This document shows positions 17,023 through 25,194 of a stretch of 64,000 nucleotides of DNA, in pieces. Numbering within the stretch: the stretch's first letter is position 1; each line of letters begins with the position of its first letter. Origin of the DNA: Terrabacter sp040702505 (GTDB taxonomy: Bacteria > Actinomycetota > Actinomycetes > Actinomycetales > Dermatophilaceae); the NCBI RefSeq assembly GCF_040702505.1, contig NZ_JBFBLC010000007.1, positions 124,001 to 188,000 of the forward strand, given 5' to 3'. Below the pieces are notes generated by a model, which made no database searches, had not been told where the DNA came from, and saw only the letters and a program-made list of their open reading frames with translations. The translations under genes were made by a program, and so were the position numbers.

Positions 17023-17763
17023 TCACGTCGCGCTGCTGAGCGCTCCCATGCGGTCCGCGAGGAGCATGGCCACGCGCAGCTGCTCGGCGCCGGGGTGCAC
17101 GACGCGGGTCGACGTGACGATCCGGAAGTGACCCACCGGGTGGTCCGCGACGCGGACGGGGATCGCGGTGTAGCCGTCGGTCGGCAGCCCCACGCGGCGC
17201 ACGTCGAGCACCGCCCCGGCGGCGCGTACCTCCCCGTCGGCTTCGACGACGGCGTCGTCCGCGTCCGGCGGGTACGGCACCCACTCGGTGCGGTCCGCAC
17301 CGAGCACCTGGTTGACGGCCGCCGCGATGACCCGTCCGCGCTCGGTCTCGTCGGCCTCCGGCGGCAGGTCGAGCAGGTGGGCCAGGCCCTGCAGGTAGCC
17401 GTCGCGCCGCAGCGCCGCCGCCTGCTGCCGGCGCCCCCAGATCGCGATCTCGGTGACCGCGAGGCCGACGAGGACCAGCGTGACGGCGAGCTGGACGTCG
17501 TCCCGGTAGGTGATGGCCAGCGTGTAGTAGGGGACCGTGAGGAAGAAGTCGAAGCTCGCGGTGGCCGACAGCGCCGCGCCCACGCCGGCGATCCGGTCGC
17601 CGGTCGCCGCCGCTGCGACGACGGCCAGCACGAGCACCATGGCCGCCGCCGCCCCGCTCATGCTGTCGCGGACGAGCACCAGGGCTGCGCCGACGACCAC
17701 CGGCAGCAGCACGGCCAGCCAGCGCACGGCGACCCGGTGCGCGGCGAACCAGCTGTGCGTCAT
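17023..17763 (-). CDS. DUF4118 membrane protein (KdpD-like transmembrane domain)
   Basis: A 246-residue protein with a four-helix membrane block at about residues 8-115 that resembles the DUF4118 membrane segment of sensor kinase KdpD, followed by a GAF-like soluble region (about 130-240). It has no kinase or receiver domain, so it is not a complete sensor kinase. The start ATG 17763 matches the first hydrophobic helix; longer in-frame starts run into the promoter region. It is divergent from the K+ transporter gene kup, with 133 bp between the starts. A role in sensing K+ or turgor for Kup is an inference from that neighbour and from the KdpD likeness. Confidence 0.75.
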   Translation of the reverse strand: MTHSWFAAHRVAVRWLAVLLPVVVGAALVLVRDSMSGAAAAMVLVLAVVAAAATGDRIAGVGAALSATASFDFFLTVPYYTLAITYRDDVQLAVTLVLVGLAVTEIAIWGRRQQAAALRRDGYLQGLAHLLDLPPEADETERGRVIAAAVNQVLGADRTEWVPYPPDADDAVVEADGEVRAAGAVLDVRRVGLPTDGYTAIPVRVADHPVGHFRIVTSTRVVHPGAEQLRVAMLLADRMGALSSAT

Positions 17764-17896
17764 ATCTCCACCCAACTCCTGCCCCGGGCCTGCCGCAGCA
17801 GTTCGCCGGGATCCTGACGAATCTTGACGCAACCCTGATGCCGTCACCCTCCCGGCAGGAATCGCCCGTCGCCCGGGGGTGCAAGGATGGCTCCTC

Positions 17897-19795
17897 GTGA
17901 CCAGCACCTCTCGGCGCCCCCATGCGGGCCTGGCCGCCCTCACGGTGGGAGCGCTCGGCGTCGTCTTCGGCGACATCGGGACCTCGCCGCTCTACGCCCT
18001 GCAGACCGTCTTCTCGATCGACCACAACATGGTGGCGACCACCCCCGGTGACGTCTTCGGCGTCATCTCGCTCGTCTTCTGGTCGGTCACGCTCATCGTC
18101 TCGGTGAAGTACGTCGTCTTCATCCTGCGGGCCGACAACGACGGCGAGGGCGGCGTCATGGCCCTCGCCGCGCTGGCCCGCACGGCGGTCCGCCCGGGAG
18201 GCCGGCGCTTCGGCCTGGTGATGCTGCTCGGGGTTCTGGGGGCCTCGCTCTTCTACGGCGACAGCGTCATCACCCCCGCCATCTCGGTCATGTCGGCGAT
18301 CGAGGGCCTCGGGGTCTCGAGCCCGGGCGTCGCGCATCTCGTCGTCCCGGTCGGGGCGGTCATCATCACGCTGCTCTTCGCCGGCCAGCGCTTCGGCACC
18401 GAGCTCGTCGGCCGGTTCTTCGGGCCGATCATGGCGCTGTGGTTCGCGGTGCTCGCGGTCCTCGGTGGGGCGCAGGTGGTCCGGGACCCCTCGGTCATCG
18501 CGGGGCTGTCGCCGCACTACGCGGTGCTGTTCGTCGTCGAGCACCCGGTCGTCGCGTTCGTGGCGATGGGCGCGGTCGTGCTGTCGATCACCGGTGCCGA
18601 GGCGCTCTATGCCGACATGGGGCACTTCGGCCGGGCCCCCATCCGGCGGGGCTGGTTCCTCGTCGTCTTCCCGGCCCTGACCCTCAACTACCTCGGACAG
18701 GGCGCCCTGATCCTGAAGGACCCGTCGACCGCCGAGAGCCCCTTCTTCCACCTGGCTCCCGACGCGCTCGGCATCCCCCTGGTCGTGCTCTCGACGGCGG
18801 CGACCATCATCGCCTCGCAGGCGGTCATCTCGGGGGCCTACTCGGTGTCGAGGCAGGCCGAGCGGCTCGGCTACCTGCCCCGACTCACGGTGCGGCAGAC
18901 CTCGCACCGCGAGCGCGGCCAGATCTACGTCCCCGCCGTGAACTGGACGCTCTACGTCGGGGTCATGGCCCTGCTCCTGCTGTTCGGGTCCTCGGAACGC
19001 CTCGCGACGGCATACGGCCTCGCGGTGACGGGCACGTTCCTCATCACCACGACCCTCTTCCTCATCCACGCGCAGGCCGCCTGGGGCTGGAGCCGGCGGC
19101 GGCTGCTGCTGCTCGGCATCCCGCTCGCGGCGCTGGAGCTGACGTACTTCGCGGCCAACCTCACGAAGATCACCCACGGCGGGTGGCTGCCGCTCGTCAT
19201 CGCGACGCTCGTCGCGACGGTGATGCTCACGTGGCAGCGCGGGCGCGGCATCGTGACCGACCGCCGCATCGAGATGGAGGGGCCGCTCGACCCCTTCATC
19301 GAGTGGCTGCACACCAACCCGGTGGACAAGGTGCCCGGCACCGCCGTGTTCCTGCACCCCGGCAAGCTCTCGACGCCGCTCGCGCTGCGCGAGAACGCCA
19401 CCTTCAACCACGTCATCCACGAGCTGGTCCTCATCGTCAGCATCTCCTCCGAGAACGTGCCGTTCGTCGACGACGCCGAGCGCATCGAGCTCGACCACCT
19501 CGGCGACCCCTACGACGCGATCACGCACCTCACGCTGCGCTTCGGCTTCCAGGAGGAGCAGGACGTGCCGCGCGCCCTCGCCCTGTGCCGGAGGCAGGAG
19601 ATCGTCGACGTCGACCCCGACACGGCGTACTACTTCCTCTCGCGGATCTCCCTCGAGCGCGGCGCCGCGACGACGATGCCGCCCTGGCGCAAGCGCCTCT
19701 TCCTCGCGCTCGCACACAACGCGGCGTCACCGACGGGCTACTTCAAGCTCCCCGAGGACCGCACCGTCTCGATGGGCGCCACCGTCAGCATCTGA
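17897..19795 (+). CDS. kup: Low-affinity K+ uptake transporter Kup (KUP/HAK/KT family)
   Basis: K+/H+ symporter of the cytoplasmic membrane; 632 residues with about twelve helices in the first 430 residues and a cytosolic C-terminal domain. The signature 'GDIGTSPLYAL' lies in helix 1, with 'VKYVVFILRADNDGEGGVMAL' and 'LFYGDSVITPAISV' following, both diagnostic of the family. The C-terminal 'FGFQEEQDVPRAL' region is also typical. GTG 17897 has an AAGGA ribosome site; a GTG six codons earlier is possible. The gene is divergent from the DUF4118 protein and convergent with the alcohol dehydrogenase across a tandem repeat. Confidence 0.95.
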   Translation: MTSTSRRPHAGLAALTVGALGVVFGDIGTSPLYALQTVFSIDHNMVATTPGDVFGVISLVFWSVTLIVSVKYVVFILRADNDGEGGVMALAALARTAVRPGGRRFGLVMLLGVLGASLFYGDSVITPAISVMSAIEGLGVSSPGVAHLVVPVGAVIITLLFAGQRFGTELVGRFFGPIMALWFAVLAVLGGAQVVRDPSVIAGLSPHYAVLFVVEHPVVAFVAMGAVVLSITGAEALYADMGHFGRAPIRRGWFLVVFPALTLNYLGQGALILKDPSTAESPFFHLAPDALGIPLVVLSTAATIIASQAVISGAYSVSRQAERLGYLPRLTVRQTSHRERGQIYVPAVNWTLYVGVMALLLLFGSSERLATAYGLAVTGTFLITTTLFLIHAQAAWGWSRRRLLLLGIPLAALELTYFAANLTKITHGGWLPLVIATLVATVMLTWQRGRGIVTDRRIEMEGPLDPFIEWLHTNPVDKVPGTAVFLHPGKLSTPLALRENATFNHVIHELVLIVSISSENVPFVDDAERIELDHLGDPYDAITHLTLRFGFQEEQDVPRALALCRRQEIVDVDPDTAYYFLSRISLERGAATTMPPWRKRLFLALAHNAASPTGYFKLPEDRTVSMGATVSI

Positions 19796-19834
19796 CCGAT
19801 GGCGTATGCCGTGTCGCCGGGTCCGTGGTCGCGC

Positions 19835-19873
19835 GGGGCCGGTCAGCGGGGCCGGTCAGCGGGGCCGGTCAGC
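19835..19873. repeat. 13-bp tandem repeat, three units, over the alcohol dehydrogenase stop
   Basis: Three identical units GGGGCCGGTCAGC start at 19835, 19848 and 19861, in the convergent gap between kup and the alcohol dehydrogenase. The stop codon of the dehydrogenase (19869-19871) is inside the third unit. Confidence 0.85.
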
Positions 19874-20924
19874 GGCTGGGGTCGATGACGGTGATGCCGG
19901 CGACCGCGGCCCGGTCGAAGCCGGGGAGCAGGGCGGCCGCCTCCTCGAGCCCGACGGTGCGCTCGACGAGCCGTTGCGGCTGGAGCCGGCCCTGCTCGAT
20001 GAGCTGCAGCATGCCGGGGTAGTCGCCCGCGGCCATGCCGTGGCTGCCGAGCACGTCCAGCTCCCAGGCGATCACCCGGTCCATCGGCACGCGGGGGTGA
20101 CCCGACACCGGGGGCAGCAGGCCGACCTGCACGTGCCGGCCGCGGCGACGCAGCCCGCGGATCGCCTGGGCGCAGGTCTGCTCGCTGCCGACGGCGTCGA
20201 CGGACACGTGGCTGCCTCCGCCGGTCAGCTCGGCCACCAGGGCGGGGACGTCGGTGTCACCGCTGCTGCTGGTGTCCCCGGCCTCCACGGTGTGGTCGGC
20301 ACCGAGGGCCTTCGCCGCCTCGAGCGCCTGCGGGTTGCGGTCGACGGCGACCACGCGTGCACCGAGGGCCTTGGCGATCATCACGCTGCTCAGTCCCACG
20401 CCTCCCGCACCGACGACGGTGACCCACTCGCCGTCGCGGACACGCGCCCGGGCGACCAGGGCACGGTAGGCGGTGGCGAACCGGCAGCCGAGGCTCGCCG
20501 CCGTGGCGAGGTCGACCGCGTCCGGGACGGCGACGAGGTTCGTGTCCGCGGCGTGCAGGGCCACCTGCTCGGCGAAGGATCCCCAATGCGTGAAGCCGGG
20601 CTGCTCCTGGTGAGGGCAGACCTGGGCGTCGCCGGCCAGGCACCACTCGCACCGGCCGCAGCCGCAGACGAAGGGCACCGTCACCCGGTCACCCACCGAC
20701 CACCGGCGCACGCCGTCACCCACCTGGGTGACCACGCCGGCCAGCTCGTGTCCCGGGACGTGCGGGAAGGCGATCTCGTCGTGCCCCGCCCAGGCGTGCC
20801 AGTCGCTGCGGCACAGCCCGGTCGCCGCCACCTCCACGACGACCCCGCCGGGCGGGGCGGTGGGCGCCTGGACCTCGCGGACCTGCGGCTGGGCTCGGAC
20901 GGCATCGACGACGACGGCACGCAT
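19869..20924 (-). CDS. Zinc-dependent alcohol dehydrogenase (MDR superfamily)
   Basis: NAD(P)-dependent dehydrogenase of 351 residues. The catalytic zinc site is seen as Cys37 in 'TGLCRSDWH' and 'GHELAG' with His and Glu near 58-59. The structural zinc site is the four-cysteine lobe 'CGCGRCEWCLAGDAQVC' (about 87-103). The Rossmann fingerprint 'VVGAGGVGLS' sits near residue 170, and 'AVDRNPQAL' with Asp favours NAD. The pattern is that of alcohol/butanediol-type dehydrogenases; the substrate is not clear. It reads toward kup and its stop codon lies inside a tandem repeat. Confidence 0.9.
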   Translation of the reverse strand: MRAVVVDAVRAQPQVREVQAPTAPPGGVVVEVAATGLCRSDWHAWAGHDEIAFPHVPGHELAGVVTQVGDGVRRWSVGDRVTVPFVCGCGRCEWCLAGDAQVCPHQEQPGFTHWGSFAEQVALHAADTNLVAVPDAVDLATAASLGCRFATAYRALVARARVRDGEWVTVVGAGGVGLSSVMIAKALGARVVAVDRNPQALEAAKALGADHTVEAGDTSSSGDTDVPALVAELTGGGSHVSVDAVGSEQTCAQAIRGLRRRGRHVQVGLLPPVSGHPRVPMDRVIAWELDVLGSHGMAAGDYPGMLQLIEQGRLQPQRLVERTVGLEEAAALLPGFDRAAVAGITVIDPSR

Positions 20925-21095
20925 CCGGCGATCATGGCAGGCGCACAGCCGGTGCGTTCAGGAGCCCTCGGAGTTGTCGGGGCTTCTGACCGCTGCCGTC
21001 CTCGTCGCGGGAACAGCGACCTTGCGAAGGCGCCGTCACACTTCGCGCGTCCCGTTCGTCATCAGGGCAAGAGCACCGATCGAAGGAGTCGAACC

Positions 21096-21332
21096 ATGAA
21101 GACGATGAGCTGCCGAGACCTCGGTGGACCGTGCGACGTCGCGCACCGCGGCGAGAACGCGGACGAGGTCATCAAGGCCCAGGACCGACACCTCAAGGAG
21201 GCCGAGCGTGCCGGTGACGCCACGCACCAGCAGGCCCGCGATGCCATGAAGAGCCGCTGGCGCCACCCCAGGCAGTCGATGGGCTGGTACCGCGACACGA
21301 AGGCGGCCTTCGAGGCCCTTCCCGAGGGCTGA
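21096..21332 (+). CDS. DUF1059 small protein
   Basis: A 78-residue soluble protein that matches the DUF1059 pattern: it opens 'MKTMSCRDLGGPCD', with two cysteines eight residues apart, then an alpha-helical region ('ENADEVIKAQDRHLKEAE'), with a longer basic C-terminal tail than usual ('KSRWRHPRQSMGWYRD'). The function of the family is unknown; the paired cysteines suggest metal or redox binding. GAAGGAG lies 8 bases before the ATG. It is followed by a strong hairpin and faces the GH92 gene. Confidence 0.75.
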   Translation: MKTMSCRDLGGPCDVAHRGENADEVIKAQDRHLKEAERAGDATHQQARDAMKSRWRHPRQSMGWYRDTKAAFEALPEG

Positions 21333-21409
21333 GGCACGGCCGAGGCGCTTGGGGCCCCGGTCGCACCAGAGGGCCCCGTGGTACGGCGAAGGCCCGGTGG
21401 TACGGCGAA

Positions 21410-21448
21410 GGCCCGGTGGCAGCCGCTCACGCGCGCTGCCACCGGGCC
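21410..21448. terminator. Strong hairpin terminator after the DUF1059 gene
   Basis: Perfect 14-bp inverted repeat GGCCCGGTGGCAGC (21410-21423) / GCTGCCACCGGGCC (21435-21448), 11-base loop, followed by CTCTCGGTCTTT. A 20-bp direct duplication (GTGGTACGGCGAAGGCCCGG) precedes it at 21378 and 21398. Confidence 0.75.
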
Positions 21449-21472
21449 CTCTCGGTCTTTCCTGGCCGGAAG

Positions 21473-21524
21473 CCGTCCGGTCAGTGCCGTCCGGTCAGTG
21501 CCGTCCGGTCAGTGCCGTCCGGTC
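21473..21524. repeat. 14-bp tandem repeat over the GH92 stop codon
   Basis: Three perfect units CCGTCCGGTCAGTG start at 21473, 21487 and 21501, plus ten bases of a fourth. The stop of the GH92 gene (21495-21497) is inside the second unit, so roughly the last nine residues of the enzyme are encoded by repeat DNA. Confidence 0.85.
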
Positions 21525-24065
21525 GGCCGTCGGCCTGCTGTAGTCGGCATCCGGCCCGGACGGCGGGGTCACCGCGTCGGAGGCCGCCCAGCCGGTCGGG
21601 CGTGACGCCAGCGTGAAGGCCAGCCGGCCACCCCGGTGCACCTCGCGAAGCGGCAGCCAGGAGCTCGCATACGCCCTGCCGTCGAGCGAGAGCCCGGCGA
21701 TGAACGGGCTCGCGGTGGCGTCCCGGTCGGTCTGCAGGCGCAGCGGCTTGTTGCCGAGCCACAGCGTCACCGCGGGGAACCGTGGCGTGGACAGGGCCAG
21801 CCCGGGGGCCGACGCGACGGTCGGGTACATCCCGAGGGCCGCGAAGACGTACCAGCTCGACAGCGCGCCCATGTCGTCATTGCCCGGCAGGCCGTCCCGA
21901 TCGGTGCCGAACGTCACGTCCATGAGCTTCTGCACGACGTACTGCGTCGAGGCCGGAGAGCCTGCCCAGTTGTAGGCCCACGGAGCGTTGAAGCCCATCT
22001 CGTTGCCCATGTAGAAGGTGTCCGAGTCCTGGCCGCCGTTGAGCTGCTGCATGGTCGGCGTGGTCGACAGCGAGGAGTCCACCGAGAAGAGCCGGTCGAG
22101 GCGGGCGACGGCCTGCTCCTTGCCGCCGATCGCCTCGACGAGGTCGGTCCAGGCGTAGCCGAAGGACCAGAAGTAGTTCGGCTCGGTCGACTCGTGGAAG
22201 GTTCCCGGCAGCAGCCTGCCGGGCGTGCCGGGTGTCGTCGGCGCCTCTCGGGTGGCGATGCTGCCGGTGGCCGGGTCGAAGATGTTGCGCCACCAGCCGG
22301 CTCGGTCGTAGAGCTTGGCCAGGTCGGCGTCGGTGACGCGGACGCGGGGGTCGTGGCGGACCGACGCGGGAAGCGCCTGGAGGAAGGCTGCCGCGGCGCG
22401 GTCGCTGTTCCAGCGCTCGATGTTGCTCGAGGACCACTCCGGGCTCGGGTAGTAGCCGTCACGGAGGTACTGCTCCGAGCTGGCCATGCTCTTGTTGCCG
22501 TTGCAGGCGCTCGACGGGTCGAAGACCGACTGCTTGACGAGCCTGGCGGCGGTCGTGACGTCGAAGTCCTTCACGCCGAAGGCGTACGCGCCGGCGAGGA
22601 CCGGCAGGGCGTTGTCGCCGGCCATGGGCGTGGAGTCGTCGCTCGCGTCGACCCAGTGCGGGAAGGCCCCGCACTGCTGGGCGTCCACCACCAGCGACTG
22701 CATCATCTCCGCGGACTCCTTCGGAGCCAGGAGCGCGAGGAGCTGGGCCTGGGAGCGGTAGGTGTCCCACATCGAGAAGCTGCTGTAGTGGGTGGTGTAG
22801 CCGCCGCGCCCGCCGCCCGGCCGCGTGTAGCGGTAGTCGGCGACGTTCGCCACCGCGCGCGGTGCGACCCCACCCGTCGTGTCCACCCCGGTGGGGAAAG
22901 GCTTCTCGGCTCCCATGCTGCGGAAGTCGCCGTTGACGTCGGAGTAGACCGTCGGTGAGCCGAAGACCCGGTAGAGGGCGGTGTAGAACTTCACGAGGTC
23001 GGCACGCTGCGCTGCCGTGAGCGCACCGGGGTTCGCGGCCCGGTCGACCTGCACGGTGTTGAGCCGGGTGTTCCACGCCGCCTCGGCCGCGCGCCGGGTC
23101 TGCTCGAAGGACGAGGACCGGTTCTCGGTGTGCAGGTTGAGCTTGGCGTTCGCGACGCTGACCGCCGAGATGCCCACGCGCATGGTGAGCGTCGGGTCGG
23201 AGGCGGGCAGCTCGTAGTGCAGCAGCGCGGCGCCGTCGCGGACGGTGTTGACGCCGGCCGGGTCGGTCGGCCCGCCCGTGGCGAGCGGCCGGTCGAGCTC
23301 GGCGTAGAAGTAGACCGGGGAGTTCCAGGGCGTGCCGTAGGGCGTGCAGAAGGCCGGGGCGACGGCCATGCCGGACAGCACGCGCCCGTGGTTGCCCACC
23401 TCGAGCGACACGTGGTCGGGCGTGATCTTGCCGGCCTCGGTGCGCCGGTTGCTGTTGCCGTTGAGCCGGGTGTCGATGGAGAAGTAGCCCGAGCCGGCGT
23501 CCGGGTAGGTGAAGCGCGCCAGACCGGTGCGGGTCGTGGCGGTGAGGCCGACCTTGACCTGGTCGTCCATCGTGACGCCGTAGTAGCCCGGCGACGCCGA
23601 CTCGGTGGCGGTGTGGAAGGGGACGCCCCTCGGCACGCCGGTGCTCGACGCGACGGGTGTGGCGGTGGCCGAGGGCATCATCCCCACCGCGCCCTCGCCG
23701 GGGCAGCCGACCCCGTTGAGGTGAGTGAGGCTGAAGAAGTTGATCCGTCCGGTCGTGGCGCCGGGCGGGTTCAGGTAGCCGCCCGAGCCGTTGAAGTTGG
23801 TCCTGGGCATGTCGGGCCCGAAGTTCGTGAACCCGAACGGCACCTTGGCGCCCGGGTTGTCGTTGCCGGCGTAGCCACTCGTCGGTGACACGGCGGTCCC
23901 GATGAAGGGATCGACGAACTGGGTCAGGGGCAGCACCTGGCGGTGGTGCGGCGGGACGGCCCGGTGGTCGGAGTCCGCGCTCGCCGCCCCTCCGGTCGCG
24001 CCGGCGAGCAGGCCGGCGGTCGTGAGAGCGACCACCCACCTGCCCCTGGTTCTCGGAAGGTGCAT
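21495..24065 (-). CDS. Secreted GH92-family alpha-mannosidase
   Basis: An 856-residue glycoside hydrolase of family 92, calcium-dependent exo-alpha-mannosidases that trim mannans or N-glycans. The N-terminus is a signal peptide (basic 'PRTRGRWVV', hydrophobic core, Ala-rich cleavage region before 'SDSDHRAVPP'), so it is exported. Family motifs include 'FVDPFIGT', 'GYAGNDNPGAKVPFG', 'FFSLTHLNGVGC' with the following Gly-rich loop, 'YSSFSMWDTYRSQ', and 'GNDDMGALSSWYVFAALGMYP'. There is no cell-wall anchor. The last ten residues ('ADRTALTGRH') derive from a tandem repeat and may vary. It is divergent from a glycosyltransferase gene, 172 bp away. Confidence 0.92.
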   Translation of the reverse strand: MHLPRTRGRWVVALTTAGLLAGATGGAASADSDHRAVPPHHRQVLPLTQFVDPFIGTAVSPTSGYAGNDNPGAKVPFGFTNFGPDMPRTNFNGSGGYLNPPGATTGRINFFSLTHLNGVGCPGEGAVGMMPSATATPVASSTGVPRGVPFHTATESASPGYYGVTMDDQVKVGLTATTRTGLARFTYPDAGSGYFSIDTRLNGNSNRRTEAGKITPDHVSLEVGNHGRVLSGMAVAPAFCTPYGTPWNSPVYFYAELDRPLATGGPTDPAGVNTVRDGAALLHYELPASDPTLTMRVGISAVSVANAKLNLHTENRSSSFEQTRRAAEAAWNTRLNTVQVDRAANPGALTAAQRADLVKFYTALYRVFGSPTVYSDVNGDFRSMGAEKPFPTGVDTTGGVAPRAVANVADYRYTRPGGGRGGYTTHYSSFSMWDTYRSQAQLLALLAPKESAEMMQSLVVDAQQCGAFPHWVDASDDSTPMAGDNALPVLAGAYAFGVKDFDVTTAARLVKQSVFDPSSACNGNKSMASSEQYLRDGYYPSPEWSSSNIERWNSDRAAAAFLQALPASVRHDPRVRVTDADLAKLYDRAGWWRNIFDPATGSIATREAPTTPGTPGRLLPGTFHESTEPNYFWSFGYAWTDLVEAIGGKEQAVARLDRLFSVDSSLSTTPTMQQLNGGQDSDTFYMGNEMGFNAPWAYNWAGSPASTQYVVQKLMDVTFGTDRDGLPGNDDMGALSSWYVFAALGMYPTVASAPGLALSTPRFPAVTLWLGNKPLRLQTDRDATASPFIAGLSLDGRAYASSWLPLREVHRGGRLAFTLASRPTGWAASDAVTPPSGPDADYSRPTADRTALTGRH

Positions 24066-24237
24066 GTCGGTTCTCCTCCTGCCGGCTTCTTCGCCGGCGT
24101 CGGCTCTGGCCCTGAGCCCGCCACGCTAGGGAGGGCCCTGCACAGCGGGCAATCCGAGATGTCCGTCTTGTCCGATCCGGTCGGCTGGTCGGACAGGTCC
24201 CGAGCCTGAGCGCTCACGGGCGGGGTAAGCGTCCGCC

Positions 24238-25140
24238 GTGACAGGACCTGACGAGCGCCTGACGGTGGTGGTCATCACCCACAACCGCTGCGCGGAGCTG
24301 GACCGCACGCTGTCCTCGCTCGAGCGCCTGCCCGAGCAGCCGCCGGTGATCGTCGTCGACAACGGCTCGTCCGACGGCACCAGCGGGATGGTCAGGACCA
24401 GACACCCTGCCGCCGAGCTCGTGACCGCCGGCGAGAACCTCGGAGCCGTGGGCCGCAACGTCGGTGTCCACCGGGCCACGACGCCCTACGTCGCCTTCTG
24501 CGACGACGACACGTGGTACGACCCCGGCGCGCTCACCCTCGCGGCCGACCTGCTCGACGCGCACCCGACGCTGGCCGTCGTCACCGGCAGCATCCGCGTC
24601 GAGCCGGACGGGAGGCTCGACGGGATCTGTGAGGAAATGGCGCAGAGCCCGATCGAGTGCCCGCCGGGCCTGCCCGGGCACCCGCTGCTCAGCTTCCTGG
24701 CGGGGGTGTCGGTGGTGCGCCGTCGGGCGTTCCTCGAGGCGGGCGGCTTCTCGGAACGGCTGTGGCTGGGCGGTGAGGAGGAACTGCTCGCCTCGGACCT
24801 CGTGCGGTCCGGGTGGCACCTGGCCTACGTCCCCGAGGTCGTCGCCCACCACCACGCCTCGGTCCTGCGCGACGCGCACCTCAGGCGACGACACGGCATA
24901 CGCAACACGCTGTGGTTCACCTGGCTCCGACGACCACTCGGAAGCGCGGTGCGCCGCACGGCCAGGCTCCTCGTGCGGCTGCCGCGCGACCGCGTGACCG
25001 CCCAGGGCGTTCTCGACGCGTTGCGGGGTGCCCGGTGGGTGGCTCGCGAACGCCGGGTCGTGCCGCCCGAGGTGGAGCAGGGCTACCGGCTGCTCGAGGA
25101 GTCGCAGCTGAACGGCCGGTCGCGTCGCTACGTGTCGTGA
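24238..25140 (+). CDS. Family 2 glycosyltransferase
   Basis: GT-A fold transferase of 300 residues that would move a sugar from a nucleotide-sugar donor to a glycan or lipid acceptor. The nucleotide-binding beta-alpha unit is at the N-terminus ('LTVVVITHNRCAEL'), 'VVDNGSSDGT' follows near residue 39, and the metal-binding acidic motif is 'AFCDDDTWYDP' near residue 86. 'GEEELLASDLVRSGW' corresponds to the family's catalytic acidic region. There is no membrane segment. GTG 24238 starts the protein at the expected place. It is followed, 54 bases later, by a fused ABC exporter gene, which may move its product. Confidence 0.85.
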   Translation: MTGPDERLTVVVITHNRCAELDRTLSSLERLPEQPPVIVVDNGSSDGTSGMVRTRHPAAELVTAGENLGAVGRNVGVHRATTPYVAFCDDDTWYDPGALTLAADLLDAHPTLAVVTGSIRVEPDGRLDGICEEMAQSPIECPPGLPGHPLLSFLAGVSVVRRRAFLEAGGFSERLWLGGEEELLASDLVRSGWHLAYVPEVVAHHHASVLRDAHLRRRHGIRNTLWFTWLRRPLGSAVRRTARLLVRLPRDRVTAQGVLDALRGARWVARERRVVPPEVEQGYRLLEESQLNGRSRRYVS

Positions 25141-25144
25141 GGGG

Positions 25145-25159
25145 GCCCGAAAATCGGGC
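25145..25159 (+). terminator. Short hairpin between glycosyltransferase and exporter genes
   Basis: GCCCGA-AAA-TCGGGC is a perfect 6-bp inverted repeat right after the glycosyltransferase stop. It is weak, so read-through to the exporter gene is possible. Confidence 0.4.
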
Positions 25160-25181
25160 GACGGCTGTCGGCGGCCCGTCC

Positions 25182-25187
25182 TAGGGT
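25182..25187 (+). promoter_or_regulatory. -10 element of a probable leaderless promoter for the ABC exporter
   Basis: TAGGGT lies seven bases before GTG 25195, the same spacing and sequence as at position 28. It suggests the exporter has its own leaderless transcript. Confidence 0.45.
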
Positions 25188-25194
25188 CTCGTCA

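Noticed and set aside
17764..17896. c-di-AMP (ydaO/yuaA) riboswitch before kup
   Set aside because: The 133-bp gap lacks the conserved ydaO blocks, and the leader is too short for the fold.
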